From NCBI GenBank assembly GCA_903840265.1, contig CAIMFH010000030.1:1-64000 (forward strand): a stretch of 64,000 bases of DNA, given 5' to 3'. The position numbers were made by a program, and so were the translations under genes. The DNA comes from an uncultured Schlesneria sp. (lineage in GTDB: Bacteria > Planctomycetota > Planctomycetia > Planctomycetales > Planctomycetaceae). The notes under the pieces were generated by a model that saw only the letters and a list, made by a program, of their open reading frames with translations, made no database searches and was not told the DNA's origin. Of the stretch, positions 55,217 to 63,639 are shown piece by piece (the stretch's first letter is position 1; each line of letters begins with the position of its first letter).

Positions 55217-56008
55217 TCAGCCACCAAGTTGCCGGCGTAAATCCTCGAACTTGTCCAGCAGGTCGCGAAATTCCGAACGAACCGAATTCAATTCGTCCTT
55301 CAGATCGCGAAGCTGACTCTCAAGTGCTGTCACGCGTTCTGATGAGCCGGAATCCGACACCGACCGCGGTTGCTGATACACGGGACTGGCAACGGCTGCA
55401 CGAGTGACAGGGGCAGCGGCCGGTTCGTCAGGTTCATCCGCCAGCATCGTCATCTGATCATGGTTCTCACCTGTCGCGTACAGGTTGTGATCAACATCGA
55501 TCCCGCGTCGATCCAGGTTGCCGTTCGACTGGATGATGTCCAGTTCCTGCAATCCCTGCAGAGCGACCCGCAAGGCTTCCTGAGAATCAATCGCCACCAT
55601 GCGGCTGGCACGAGTGCGAAGTTCGCCCAATTGCTGGCGACCTCGCAGCAACAACTCTGTGATGATCGCGAGCTGCGGCTCGGTCAACTTGGTCTTGTGC
55701 CGCATGTAATGTCGGTAACGTTCAGTCCGTCCCGACTCAGTGTGCAGGCAGCCGATAAAGCCAATCTTCTGCAATTGCTGCAACGTGTCGAGCACATCGT
55801 CTTCGGTGTAGTTTGAAACAGGATCGCGGTTGTTCTTCTGATTGCATCCGGTCGTGATCGCCTTCAATGTCATCGGATATTGATCAGGGACCGTGAAGGC
55901 TTTCTCCAGCAGTACGCCCAGCACACGGCGTTGCTTTCGAGAAAACTCTGTCAGTGGGATCTGTTCAGAAGTAGCTTCAGACACGGGACTCTCCGGAATC
56001 AAACGCAA
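55217..56008 (-). CDS. YceH/DUF480-family winged-helix protein
   Basis: 263 aa. The core SRKQRRVLGVLLEKAFTVPDQYPMTLKAITTGCNQKNNRDPVSNYTEDDVLDTLQQL is the YceH signature (UPF0502/DUF480), followed by a second winged-helix segment (KLTEPQLAIITELLLRGRQQLGELRTRASRM). The C-terminal 60 residues form a coiled coil (ALESQLRDLKDELNSVRSEFRDLLDKFEDLRR). The role is not established; a link to membrane or ribosome biogenesis has been suggested for some members. It lies 58 bases downstream of rodA on the same strand and may share its transcript. Confidence 0.92.
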   Translation of the reverse strand: MRLIPESPVSEATSEQIPLTEFSRKQRRVLGVLLEKAFTVPDQYPMTLKAITTGCNQKNNRDPVSNYTEDDVLDTLQQLQKIGFIGCLHTESGRTERYRHYMRHKTKLTEPQLAIITELLLRGRQQLGELRTRASRMVAIDSQEALRVALQGLQELDIIQSNGNLDRRGIDVDHNLYATGENHDQMTMLADEPDEPAAAPVTRAAVASPVYQQPRSVSDSGSSERVTALESQLRDLKDELNSVRSEFRDLLDKFEDLRRQLGG

Positions 56009-56066
56009 GGATGCAGTCGGCGGGAGAATAAAGAATCGCCACCCCTCTTGCCAAGGCGACGTTGGA

Positions 56067-57194
56067 TCAGGCCCGTTCGAACCTGAACGGGTCCGGCGTC
56101 ATTTCATAGCCGGGGTGCATGCCGATGTTGATCAGCAGGCCCAGGGCCACGGCAGTCATAAGCAGGCTCGATCCCCCATAGCTCATCAGCGGCAGCGTAA
56201 TTCCCACGACGGGAAGCAATCCCACCGTCATACCCGTGTTGATCACGGTTTGCGTCGCGAGCAAGGCCACGATGCCCACAGCAACCAGTCGTCCAAACGG
56301 TTCACGCGTCGCTCCCGCGATCCTCAATCCTTGAGCGAACAAGATCAGATAGATTGCCAACGTCGCAATGCCCCCGATCAAGCCCCAGCGTTCGGCGATC
56401 ATGCAGAACACAAAGTCCGTCTGAGCCGCAAACAGGCGATAAGCATCATCGTCGAGTAACCGGCCCGAGGATTCACTCCCCCAGACACCGCCCAGCGAGA
56501 TCACCAGTTTCGATTGATGCTGATGCCAGCGGTCTCCGTTCGGATTTGGTCCGCCATCGACTTGAGTGAACAACGCCACAATCCGCGACTTCTGTTCGGC
56601 ATTCATCTTCGTCCAGAACAGCGGACAGAGCGCCATCCCCAACAGCAGCACACAAATCAGATGTCGCGGCCTGGCTCCCGCGGCGAACAACATTGCAAAC
56701 AGGACTGGTACGAACAACATTGCCGATCCCAAGTCAGGCTCGATCAGGATCAACACCAGGGGAATCCCTGTGATTAGGAACGGAGCGAGCAGGCCCAGCA
56801 AGCGTCGGTGGTTCTCGCGATACATCAGGTACTGAGCGAGTGCCATGATGAACGTCAGCTTCACGATCTCAGAGGGCTGAAGGTCAAAAAAGCCCAAGGG
56901 GATCCAGCAGCGGGCTCCCCCGCGGCGACTCATGAACAGCACGATGATCAACAGCGGCAATGACAAGCCGAACAGCACATAGCTGACTGGCTTCCAGTAT
57001 CGATAGGGGACGCACATCGCGGCGATCAGAGCCGGCAATGCCAACAGAACCCAGGTCACCTGCTTGGAAAACAGATCCGGCCCATCATTGAAATAGTCCG
57101 CTCGTTGAATCCCCGACAAGCCAAGTGCCACCAGTGCTGCCATGCATAGCACCAGCATCCAGGGAACACGACGAAGAGGGATTCCAGCAATCAC
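56067..57194 (-). CDS. rodA: RodA/SEDS peptidoglycan polymerase
   Basis: About 375 aa using a GTG at 57194, preceding PLRRVPWMLVLCMAALVALGLSGIQRADY as in RodA; a TTG at 57365 would add about 57 residues with no homology. The protein has about ten membrane helices and the SEDS motifs WIPLGFFDLQPSEIVKLTFIMALAQYL, LILIEPDLGSAMLFVPVLFAMLFAAG, QSKLVISLGGVWG, TDFVFCMIAERWGLIGG and LPLMSYGGSSLLMT. The Asp of LIEPDLG matches the catalytic Asp of the family. It polymerises glycan strands for side-wall growth with a class B penicillin-binding protein. It lies next to dnaA across a DnaA-box cluster. Confidence 0.92.
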   Translation of the reverse strand: MIAGIPLRRVPWMLVLCMAALVALGLSGIQRADYFNDGPDLFSKQVTWVLLALPALIAAMCVPYRYWKPVSYVLFGLSLPLLIIVLFMSRRGGARCWIPLGFFDLQPSEIVKLTFIMALAQYLMYRENHRRLLGLLAPFLITGIPLVLILIEPDLGSAMLFVPVLFAMLFAAGARPRHLICVLLLGMALCPLFWTKMNAEQKSRIVALFTQVDGGPNPNGDRWHQHQSKLVISLGGVWGSESSGRLLDDDAYRLFAAQTDFVFCMIAERWGLIGGIATLAIYLILFAQGLRIAGATREPFGRLVAVGIVALLATQTVINTGMTVGLLPVVGITLPLMSYGGSSLLMTAVALGLLINIGMHPGYEMTPDPFRFERA

Positions 57195-57763
57195 GTAACG
57201 ACCAAAACGCTTTCCTGAGCGGGGCGGCGTCAGCCCCCTGGCTCTTCCATGACAAGTTTGTTTGCACACCCCAAACGGAGGTATAGACAAACTGGTCAAA
57301 CGCGCGAATCCCGGTTGCGTAACGCACGGCCAATCCGGCGTTTTCTGGCTGGCCTGAACGGTCAACGCGACCCATCAAGTCTGCGTGACTGTATTCCATT
57401 CGCTGACGATCTCAGCTAGAAAACTCCAACCATCTTGTGACGCTGTCGATCCATCGTTTTCCGGGTTCCAAGGCGTCTTTTCTTCATCGGGGTCTTCTCT
57501 TGGTCTTCCTTCTTCATACAAAGAATTTTTAGCAGCAGTGTTATTAGAGAGCCCCGAAAATTGTGGATTGTCGAATGTGGATAAGTCGCAAATCGCAGTG
57601 ACGATTCAGGTTTGCGATCACTCTCCACAAACCGCTGTTGTGGATCAGTTGATGACGGCGTCGTGGTAACGTGTGGGGTGTCGACGATGAAGTCGGGCGG
57701 TTGTGATCAGTGCTGTTTCCAGGGTGCGTCTGGTTGTCGACAATGCTATTTTTCGCACACAGG
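57195..57763. other. Putative replication origin (DnaA-box cluster) downstream of dnaA
   Basis: No gene is supported here. A group of DnaA-box-like 9-mers occurs: tgtggataa (57576-57584, perfect), tgtggatca (57639-57647, one difference), tgtggattg (57562-57570), ctctccaca (57621-57629), and ttatgcaca (57764-57772) overlapping the dnaA stop. An A/T-rich stretch near 57519-57552 could be an unwinding element. The part 57195-57500 shows nothing obvious. The location directly at dnaA supports an oriC call, but it was not tested. Confidence 0.5.
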
Positions 57764-58828
57764 TTATGCACAGTCTTCCCGTCGAGACTCCGCGATTCTT
57801 TTGCGGAGTCGTTGCACTTGTTGACGCAGCGTCGGTGCTTGCGGCAGCAGTTCTTTCAGGCGACTTAGGCAATGTGACACGGTCGTATGTGTTCGCTTGC
57901 CGAAGTAGTCCCCGATCGATTCCAGCGGTCGTCCAGTCAACTCGCGAGCCAAAAACATCGCGCACTGTCGCGGCACGATCAGACCTGTTTGACGCGAACG
58001 CGAACGCAGATCTGATGGCTGAATTCCAAACTCACTGGCCACCGCGGCGGCGATCGTATCCAGCGACAGGACTTCGGCTCGCTGATGCTCGGAGAACCAT
58101 TTTTCGAGAAATGGAATGTCGACTAGTGAAGGTCGCCGCTGAGAGTTCTCCACAAGTTGCGACACGATGATCGACAACTCGCGCGGGGACACGGGCCAGC
58201 GATCTGCGAGCCAGTCCATCGTCGGTCCGACCGGTTTGGCGAGCGGCAGTTGCTTCACCTCGGCCAATCGCGACAGGAACGCGACGCGACTCTGACGACC
58301 CATCATTGGCAGCGTCGTGCAGAGGCCACCATGACATCGGCTGATCCAGCGTGGTGATAACCCGCGAACTTCACCCGGCAGCTTGCGACTGGTGATCAAC
58401 ACATGCGTGCCGTTGTGGATCAACACGTCGATCAGTTCCAGCAACAGATCGTGAGACGATGTACTCGCTTCCAGAGCGTGCAGATCTTCGCAGACCAGGA
58501 CCTGCAATCGGACAAACGCCTCGAGTACTTCGGCCAGACCCTGCTGCTGATCGGCGGCTGTCAGCAACTCTTCCAACTCGGCGGCCGTAGCGACAATGGA
58601 AACCAACTTGGGGTGCTGGCGGCGGATTTCGCGGATCGTATGTCGAGCCAGAAATGACTTGCCGATCCCTTCGGGTCCGGAAAGATAGGTCAGCGTGCCC
58701 AAGGTGGAGGGGCGGCGATTTCCCAGACGAGAGAGTGCGGCGCAAGCAAACGCCTGTTCGGAGAGCGGAACGAAAACTTCCGCCGTCGCGATCAGGGACT
58801 GAGTGCGAGCCACCAACGCCTCGAACAT
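57764..58828 (-). CDS. dnaA: DnaA-like replication initiator lacking domains I-II
   Basis: About 354 aa from ATG 58828. It begins close to the AAA+ domain: Walker A GPEGIGKSF (51-59), Walker B-like LVCEDLHALE (111-120, in place of the usual LLIDDIQFL), sensor 1 VLITSRKLPGEV. Domain IV has DLRSRSRQTGLIVPRQCAMFLARELTGRPLESIGDYFGKRTHTTVSHCLSRL (~273-324). The DNA-contacting RDHTTV of the signature reads RTHTTV. The N-terminal oligomerisation and helicase-loading domain I is absent unless it is encoded elsewhere; the 39 in-frame codons upstream of the start do not look like it. It could be the chromosomal initiator or a DnaA-family relative. Confidence 0.82.
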   Translation of the reverse strand: MFEALVARTQSLIATAEVFVPLSEQAFACAALSRLGNRRPSTLGTLTYLSGPEGIGKSFLARHTIREIRRQHPKLVSIVATAAELEELLTAADQQQGLAEVLEAFVRLQVLVCEDLHALEASTSSHDLLLELIDVLIHNGTHVLITSRKLPGEVRGLSPRWISRCHGGLCTTLPMMGRQSRVAFLSRLAEVKQLPLAKPVGPTMDWLADRWPVSPRELSIIVSQLVENSQRRPSLVDIPFLEKWFSEHQRAEVLSLDTIAAAVASEFGIQPSDLRSRSRQTGLIVPRQCAMFLARELTGRPLESIGDYFGKRTHTTVSHCLSRLKELLPQAPTLRQQVQRLRKRIAESRREDCA

Positions 58829-58969
58829 CGAGAACCGACCTTCATGAGTCGAGTTCGCAAGTGTCCGTTTGCGGAGGTTTCCTCCTTGAGAGCGATGCCC
58901 GCGGCAGCGGGATCGGACCGGCGTTCGATCCTCTGGGACGATCACCGGACAGGCCGGATGATATCCCGA

Positions 58970-60094
58970 TCAGGCTCGTTTGCGAAGCGCCGCTACCACA
59001 CGCGAGATTCTTTCGGCGGCGATTTCGATTTCCGCTTGGGAATTCAGGAAACTCAGCGAGAATCGGACGGCGGACCGATACAAATCGGCTGAAAGCCCCA
59101 TCGCGACCAGAATCGCTGCAGGTTCCGACGAACCACTCGCGCAAGTCGTTCCCAGCGAACAGGCAACGCCTTCCAAGTCCAGCGCCACCAGCAGCGCCTC
59201 GCCGTCGACTCCGGGAAACGAGATGTTCAGCGTATTCGGTAGCCGAGTGGCCTCCATGGCGTTCACCACGGCCGGCGCACAGCGTTCGAGGAGCAGTTGT
59301 TGCAAAAGATCCCGTCGCTGTTGAACTTGCGACGATCGCTCCACGTGTGCGGTTTGCCAAGCTTGCAGCGCGACGGCCATTCCGGCGATGAGCGCGACTG
59401 GTTCTGTTCCGGCTCGACGTTCGGCTTCCTGATGGCCTCCTTTGAGAAGTGGTGACAATGTCGCGTTTTCAGCCACCAGTAATCCGCCAACTCCGCGTGG
59501 TCCGTGGAACTTGTGAGCTCCAAAACTGAGCGAGGTCGCTTTCAAGCGGCGAAAGTCGACCGAAATCTTTCCGACGGCCTGCACTGCGTCCAAGTGCAGC
59601 GGGATCCCGCGGACTCGACATTGTTCTGCCAGCGGGGCGATGTCCTGGATTACTCCCGTTTCGTTGTGAGCCAGAATCACGGCGACCAACCGAGTCTCGG
59701 CCGGCAGCTCTTCCGGAATCAGCCGCCCAGCCGAGTCTACGGGCAACTGATGCAACTTCCATCCCTCGCGCGTTAGCGCGCGGCAGGTTTCCAGAACGGA
59801 TGGATGTTCGCCCGGCGAAATGACAATCGTGCCTGGAGTTCCCTGAGCGAACCCCCGAATGGCCAGATTATTCGCTTCGGTCCCGCCGCTCGTAAAAATC
59901 AGTTCGGTCGGCGACGCCCCCAGCCAGGCGGCGATGTTCTCTCGACATTCCTCCAGCACCTGCCGAGCCTTCCGCCCGGCGCGATGCCGACTGCCAGGAT
60001 TGCCATAACAATCCCGCATCACCCGCGCCACCTCGTCAATCACCTCAGGCAGAGGCGGCGTGGTGGCATTGCTGTCAAGGTAGATCGTAGTCAT
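58970..60094 (-). CDS. Cysteine desulfurase (NifS/IscS type)
   Basis: 374 aa. It is a PLP enzyme that removes sulfur from cysteine for iron-sulfur clusters and other sulfur cofactors. Motifs: IYLDSNATTPPLPEVIDEV, GNPGSRHRAGRKAR, FTSGGTEANNLAI, HNETGVIQDI, LHLDAVQAVGKI, PLP lysine in SFGAHKFHGPRGVG, GGHQEAERRAGT, and the catalytic Cys in SLGTTCASGSSEPA, a group II-like loop close to NifS/IscS length. The family's usual size and order are complete. No iscU or suf gene is adjacent. It lies 141 bases upstream of dnaA on the same strand. Confidence 0.93.
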   Translation of the reverse strand: MTTIYLDSNATTPPLPEVIDEVARVMRDCYGNPGSRHRAGRKARQVLEECRENIAAWLGASPTELIFTSGGTEANNLAIRGFAQGTPGTIVISPGEHPSVLETCRALTREGWKLHQLPVDSAGRLIPEELPAETRLVAVILAHNETGVIQDIAPLAEQCRVRGIPLHLDAVQAVGKISVDFRRLKATSLSFGAHKFHGPRGVGGLLVAENATLSPLLKGGHQEAERRAGTEPVALIAGMAVALQAWQTAHVERSSQVQQRRDLLQQLLLERCAPAVVNAMEATRLPNTLNISFPGVDGEALLVALDLEGVACSLGTTCASGSSEPAAILVAMGLSADLYRSAVRFSLSFLNSQAEIEIAAERISRVVAALRKRA

Positions 60095-60141
60095 GAGGAC
60101 GAAATTGGTTTCAGAAAGGCGAAGCTTTGTGAACTGAATGC

Positions 60142-62214
60142 TCAGCGCTGAGCAAAATCGACGTCACGTTCGCCCGCTAGGATCCGGGCGAACAGCTTTG
60201 GTCGATGGTATCGGTTGAAGGTGTCGGCGTCGTTTACGAAGTCGAGAGTATCCGCGATGCGAAAATGCACGAACTCACGCCCGGAGTCGGAACATTCAAA
60301 GTAGCCGCGTGGAGTGATGCAAATCCATTCGTGTGAGGTCCCGACGTGAATGAAACGACAAATCTCAGCCCCTGTTTCCGGGTCCCAGACCAACGTTCGT
60401 CCCTGAGACCCCGCGGCGACTAGTTTTTGAGTTCCGATCTCGGCGACAATTTCGATACTTCCGGGCACTCCGAGGAATGTCGCAAGACGTTTACCGCTGG
60501 CGACATCCGCCATCAGCACTCGGCCGTCCGGTTCAAACCCCGACGTCGTAAAGACATGTTTGCCGTCACAAGAAAAGAAGTATTCGCCACTTCCCGTTCC
60601 ACTTCGGACCGTCTTGACCATCTGGCCAGTGGTGGCGTCCCAGACGCAGATCGAGCCTCCCGCAGAAAACAGATTGGTATCAAATACTGCCCCTGCGGCG
60701 AAGTTTCCGTCGGGCGATATCCGGGTCGTCATAATGTTTGCGTTTGGTTGAATGGCAAGAGTCTGAATCTGTTTTTGATCGGCAACATTCCAAATCGCGC
60801 TCCCATGTGAAAGCTTCGATCCATCTTTTGAAAGCGACACTGTCGTGACAGCCGGGCCAGGTTTCCACCGGCAAATCTCGTCCCCTGTTTCGGCGTCGAG
60901 AATGATCACCGTCGTGGCGGGATTCGTTTGTGCTGCCACGCGGCGTCCGTCGCCACTGAGGACATACCATCCGTCCCGACCGTTGTCGATTAGTCGCAAC
61001 TGGCGTGGAGGCATCAGATCGATCACGGTGTCATGGATCAATAAGCGATTTTCATCATCGCTAATTTCCGGCAACCTTCTCGACTTGAGAATGCCGAGCA
61101 GCGGTTCACGTGTCGCAGGATCCAAGATCTGGGTCGCAGTCCCTTCGCGGCTGCAGGCGCGATGGCCCGACTGCCCGATAAAATCGAAGTGCCACGGTCC
61201 TTTCGGATTTCCCAATCCACGAATCGTCGTGCCTGTGGCGGTGTCGCGGATCTCTGATTCGCGGCCGCTATATCCAATTGTCACCTGACTGCCATCTCGA
61301 TTCAGAGCAAGACACGTCACGCCGTGTTCCGTCGCGTCAACGGAGCAAAGCCTTTGCGCCGTCTCTGTACTCCAGATCTCCGCAGACTTCCCGTTGCTAT
61401 TGGCGATCACATTTCCGTCTGCGCTGATTCCAATGATCGCCCCACCATCGGGAAGTTCAGAGAATCGGTGAATTTGCTTGCCCGACCGCGTGTCCCACAG
61501 GGTGGCCACATCGGCTCCCGATACCATCCGCAAGCCATCGGAACTGATCGCCAAGGCCGAGACTTTTTTGTCGACTTGAAGCTTATGGATCACGTCTCCG
61601 GACTCAGGATTCCAGACGTGTATTGCACCGGTGTAGTCCGCCGAGATTGCGATGCTCTTGTCCGCAGCCATGACGACGGCGGTGACGTTCTCCACGTGTT
61701 TGCGGTAGGTCTTCAACCTGCGGCCAGTCTGCGTGTCCCAAACCGTCGCCAACTTTTCGTAACAGGTGAGCAGTCGCGAGCCGTCTCCGCTGAGCGAAAT
61801 TCCTTTGACGAACTCCGAAAGCCCCTTCAAAGAGGAGACCAGGCGTCCCGAGGCCGCATCCCAGATGTAGACGGTTTTCCCTTGCGAGATCGCGACTCGA
61901 GATCCATCCGCACTGATAATTCCGCGACAGGCGACGAGATTCAGGCCGCGACCAAAATGACTTTCGGAGGGCGTGTCGAACTGGCGAAGAATGCGTCCCG
62001 TCGACACTTCTCGCAACGATCCGAAAGACTCCGGTCCGCAGGTCAGTAACCATCGATCGCTGGCACCTAGACTCGCGGTTTCCACATTGCGCAAAGGGGT
62101 CTCGAAGACAACGCTCTCGCATGCGGAATTATCAGCACAGAGCCCGGTCGACGACCACCAGAGGAGAGTCATCGCGCTGCTGAGCAATTGGCTGATCAAA
62201 CGTGGCCGACGCAT
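60142..62214 (-). CDS. Secreted WD40 protein with caspase-fusion-like C-terminal motif
   Basis: About 690 aa from ATG 62214, placing a signal-like segment (ISQLLSSAMTLLWWSSTGLC) at the N-terminus. Residues ~40-620 carry about twelve WD40 blades (ISADGSRVAISQGKTVYIWD, SLSGDGSRLLTC, ALAISSDGLRMVSG, STETAQRLCSVD and others), probably two propellers. The last ~60 residues (HEWICITPRGYFECSDSGREFVHFRI, YHRPKLFARILAGE) resemble the connector that follows WD40 domains in WD40/caspase-like (C14) fusion proteins, yet no caspase domain follows. It is probably exported. A partner is not visible. Confidence 0.8.
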   Translation of the reverse strand: MRRPRLISQLLSSAMTLLWWSSTGLCADNSACESVVFETPLRNVETASLGASDRWLLTCGPESFGSLREVSTGRILRQFDTPSESHFGRGLNLVACRGIISADGSRVAISQGKTVYIWDAASGRLVSSLKGLSEFVKGISLSGDGSRLLTCYEKLATVWDTQTGRRLKTYRKHVENVTAVVMAADKSIAISADYTGAIHVWNPESGDVIHKLQVDKKVSALAISSDGLRMVSGADVATLWDTRSGKQIHRFSELPDGGAIIGISADGNVIANSNGKSAEIWSTETAQRLCSVDATEHGVTCLALNRDGSQVTIGYSGRESEIRDTATGTTIRGLGNPKGPWHFDFIGQSGHRACSREGTATQILDPATREPLLGILKSRRLPEISDDENRLLIHDTVIDLMPPRQLRLIDNGRDGWYVLSGDGRRVAAQTNPATTVIILDAETGDEICRWKPGPAVTTVSLSKDGSKLSHGSAIWNVADQKQIQTLAIQPNANIMTTRISPDGNFAAGAVFDTNLFSAGGSICVWDATTGQMVKTVRSGTGSGEYFFSCDGKHVFTTSGFEPDGRVLMADVASGKRLATFLGVPGSIEIVAEIGTQKLVAAGSQGRTLVWDPETGAEICRFIHVGTSHEWICITPRGYFECSDSGREFVHFRIADTLDFVNDADTFNRYHRPKLFARILAGERDVDFAQR

Positions 62215-62523
62215 TTGCTTCTTTCTTTGCCGAGGTGAATTGGCCGTTGGACTCAGATCGTAGTGATCATCATTTGCAAGGATCAAGCGTTTCAGAAATG
62301 CAGGCATGACACAACCGCGATTTGTCTGGTCGCCAAGAACTTGGGAGAATGTCATTTGAGGTTATTCGCAAATCGACCCCATCGTCTCGAACCTTACGAA
62401 ATGGCAGAATTTGTCAGTCCATGGCAGTGTTTTGGGGGGGTACCGATTTTGTCAGCGAGATGTCTAGCGAGATTTTGAGAATTGACAGTGTGGAACTGAC
62501 ACATCGATCTGCCTCCTACGAAA

Positions 62524-62573
62524 AACGGCCACACCTGTTGACCCCGATTTGGCGGTCGACACGTGTGGCCGTT
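62524..62573. repeat. Perfect 11-bp inverted repeat
   Basis: aacggccacac (62524-62534) and gtgtggccgtt (62563-62573) are exact complements around a 28-base interior. It could be a hairpin or the ends of a small mobile element. There is no target-site duplication that I can identify with certainty. Confidence 0.55.
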
Positions 62574-62888
62574 GGTTACGGTCCACTGATTCTTAGTACG
62601 TAGTGGATATTCGTTATGCCATATTTCGCGAAATGTCTCGCCACTCGCGGTGGGGGCTCATCTACGAGGCCGACCGTCACTGACAGATTTTGACACCCCA
62701 GGACAGTTTTTGACATTGGGGGACAAAACGGGGCTGTTTTTGGCGGTTTTCCTCAAAAAAGTGGATGTTTTGTGACAGATCGATAAGTCAGACGGAGTGA
62801 CGAGATGAAAGTCACGCGTGACGAGGGAAAACGGAGAGAAGAGGGGCTACCACGGAACACACGGAAGGGACGGAAAAGAACAAGAATG

Positions 62889-62917
62889 GACCACGAATCG
62901 GATCAATTCGCACGAAT
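62889..62917. repeat. Dispersed repeat family C
   Basis: 29 bases (begins gaccacgaat, ends cgcacgaat) match 25567-25595 at 28 of 29 positions. Both copies lie in gene-free spacers and are followed by A-rich text. The element is a short dispersed direct repeat of unknown origin. Confidence 0.65.
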
Positions 62918-63174
62918 TCAGAAATGAAGAATCATGAGGAAAGCGAATGCGTGAAGATCGCGGTTGGTAGAATCTCTGGCACCACGGGCCGGTGCTAGCG
63001 ATCGCAACTCTTGGCCACACCGATAAGACGCTGGTCGTTCAAAGCCGCCGCTGGTGGTACCCGGAGATTTTTTTGTTTTTTTGATTTGTCGATTTGTGCT
63101 CATGCCATTCGACGTGTGGATAGCAGGTTCTATTGAACGTGCTGCAAACCAAACACACTGAAGGAATACAGGTC

Positions 63175-63639
63175 ATGATCGACTTACCGCACGTCACTCA
63201 AACGACGACTCAGCTTACGGCTGTGATTCACCTCCAGATTGCCCGTCACGAGATCCAGCGCGTCATGGGACCGGGCCTTCGCGAGTTGATGTCGACCGTT
63301 GCCGATCAGGGGATCAAGCCGACCGGACCGTGGTTTGTCCATCATTTGACGAGACCTGCGGACGGCTGGGATTTCGAGATTAGCGTGCCCGTGAGCGAGC
63401 CGGTCGTCGCGTCGGGTCGAGTCAAACCGAGCCAGTGGCCCGCCATGAAGGTGGCCAGGACAGTCTACGAAGGGCCCTACGAGGGTCTCGCTGGTGCTTG
63501 GGGCGAATTCATGGACTGGCTTGCCACCAGCGGACATACGCCCGCCGAAGATCTCTACGAAACCTACGTGAAAGGGCCGGAGTCGAGCCCAGACCCGAGC
63601 ACCTGGCGCACAGAGTTCTCGAAGCCGTTGATCAGCTAG
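63175..63639 (+). CDS. GyrI-like effector-binding domain protein
   Basis: About 154 aa. ATG 63175 has aagga at 63161-63165; a TTG at 63133 is less likely. The sequence is a stand-alone GyrI/BmrR-type small-molecule-binding domain: TTQLTAVIHLQIARHEIQRVMGPGLRELMSTVADQGIKPTGPWFVHH, WDFEISVPVSEPV, VKPSQWPAMKVARTVYEGPYEGLAGAWGEFMDWL and EDLYETYVKGPE. The conserved Glu of the ETYVKGPE segment near the C-terminus matches the ligand-binding Glu of the family. It binds hydrophobic or cationic compounds; no regulator domain is attached. It is surrounded by repeat-rich spacers. Confidence 0.88.
   Translation: MIDLPHVTQTTTQLTAVIHLQIARHEIQRVMGPGLRELMSTVADQGIKPTGPWFVHHLTRPADGWDFEISVPVSEPVVASGRVKPSQWPAMKVARTVYEGPYEGLAGAWGEFMDWLATSGHTPAEDLYETYVKGPESSPDPSTWRTEFSKPLIS

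Larger units (their letters stand above)
62215..63174. other. Repeat-rich intergenic region, no gene
   Basis: About 960 bases without a supportable gene. It holds an inverted repeat at 62524-62573, tandem gacag.ttttgaca blocks at 62682 and 62702, repeat C at 62889-62917, and degenerate accacggaacacacgg-like text around 62850-62870, a style common in planctomycete spacers. A T-rich tract at 63069-63082 follows the Gly/Thr-rich stretch. The region may be a decayed insertion point. Confidence 0.5.

Noticed and set aside
63069-63082. T-rich tract as a terminator
   Set aside because: No stable stem precedes it in either direction, and no gene ends nearby on the plus strand.
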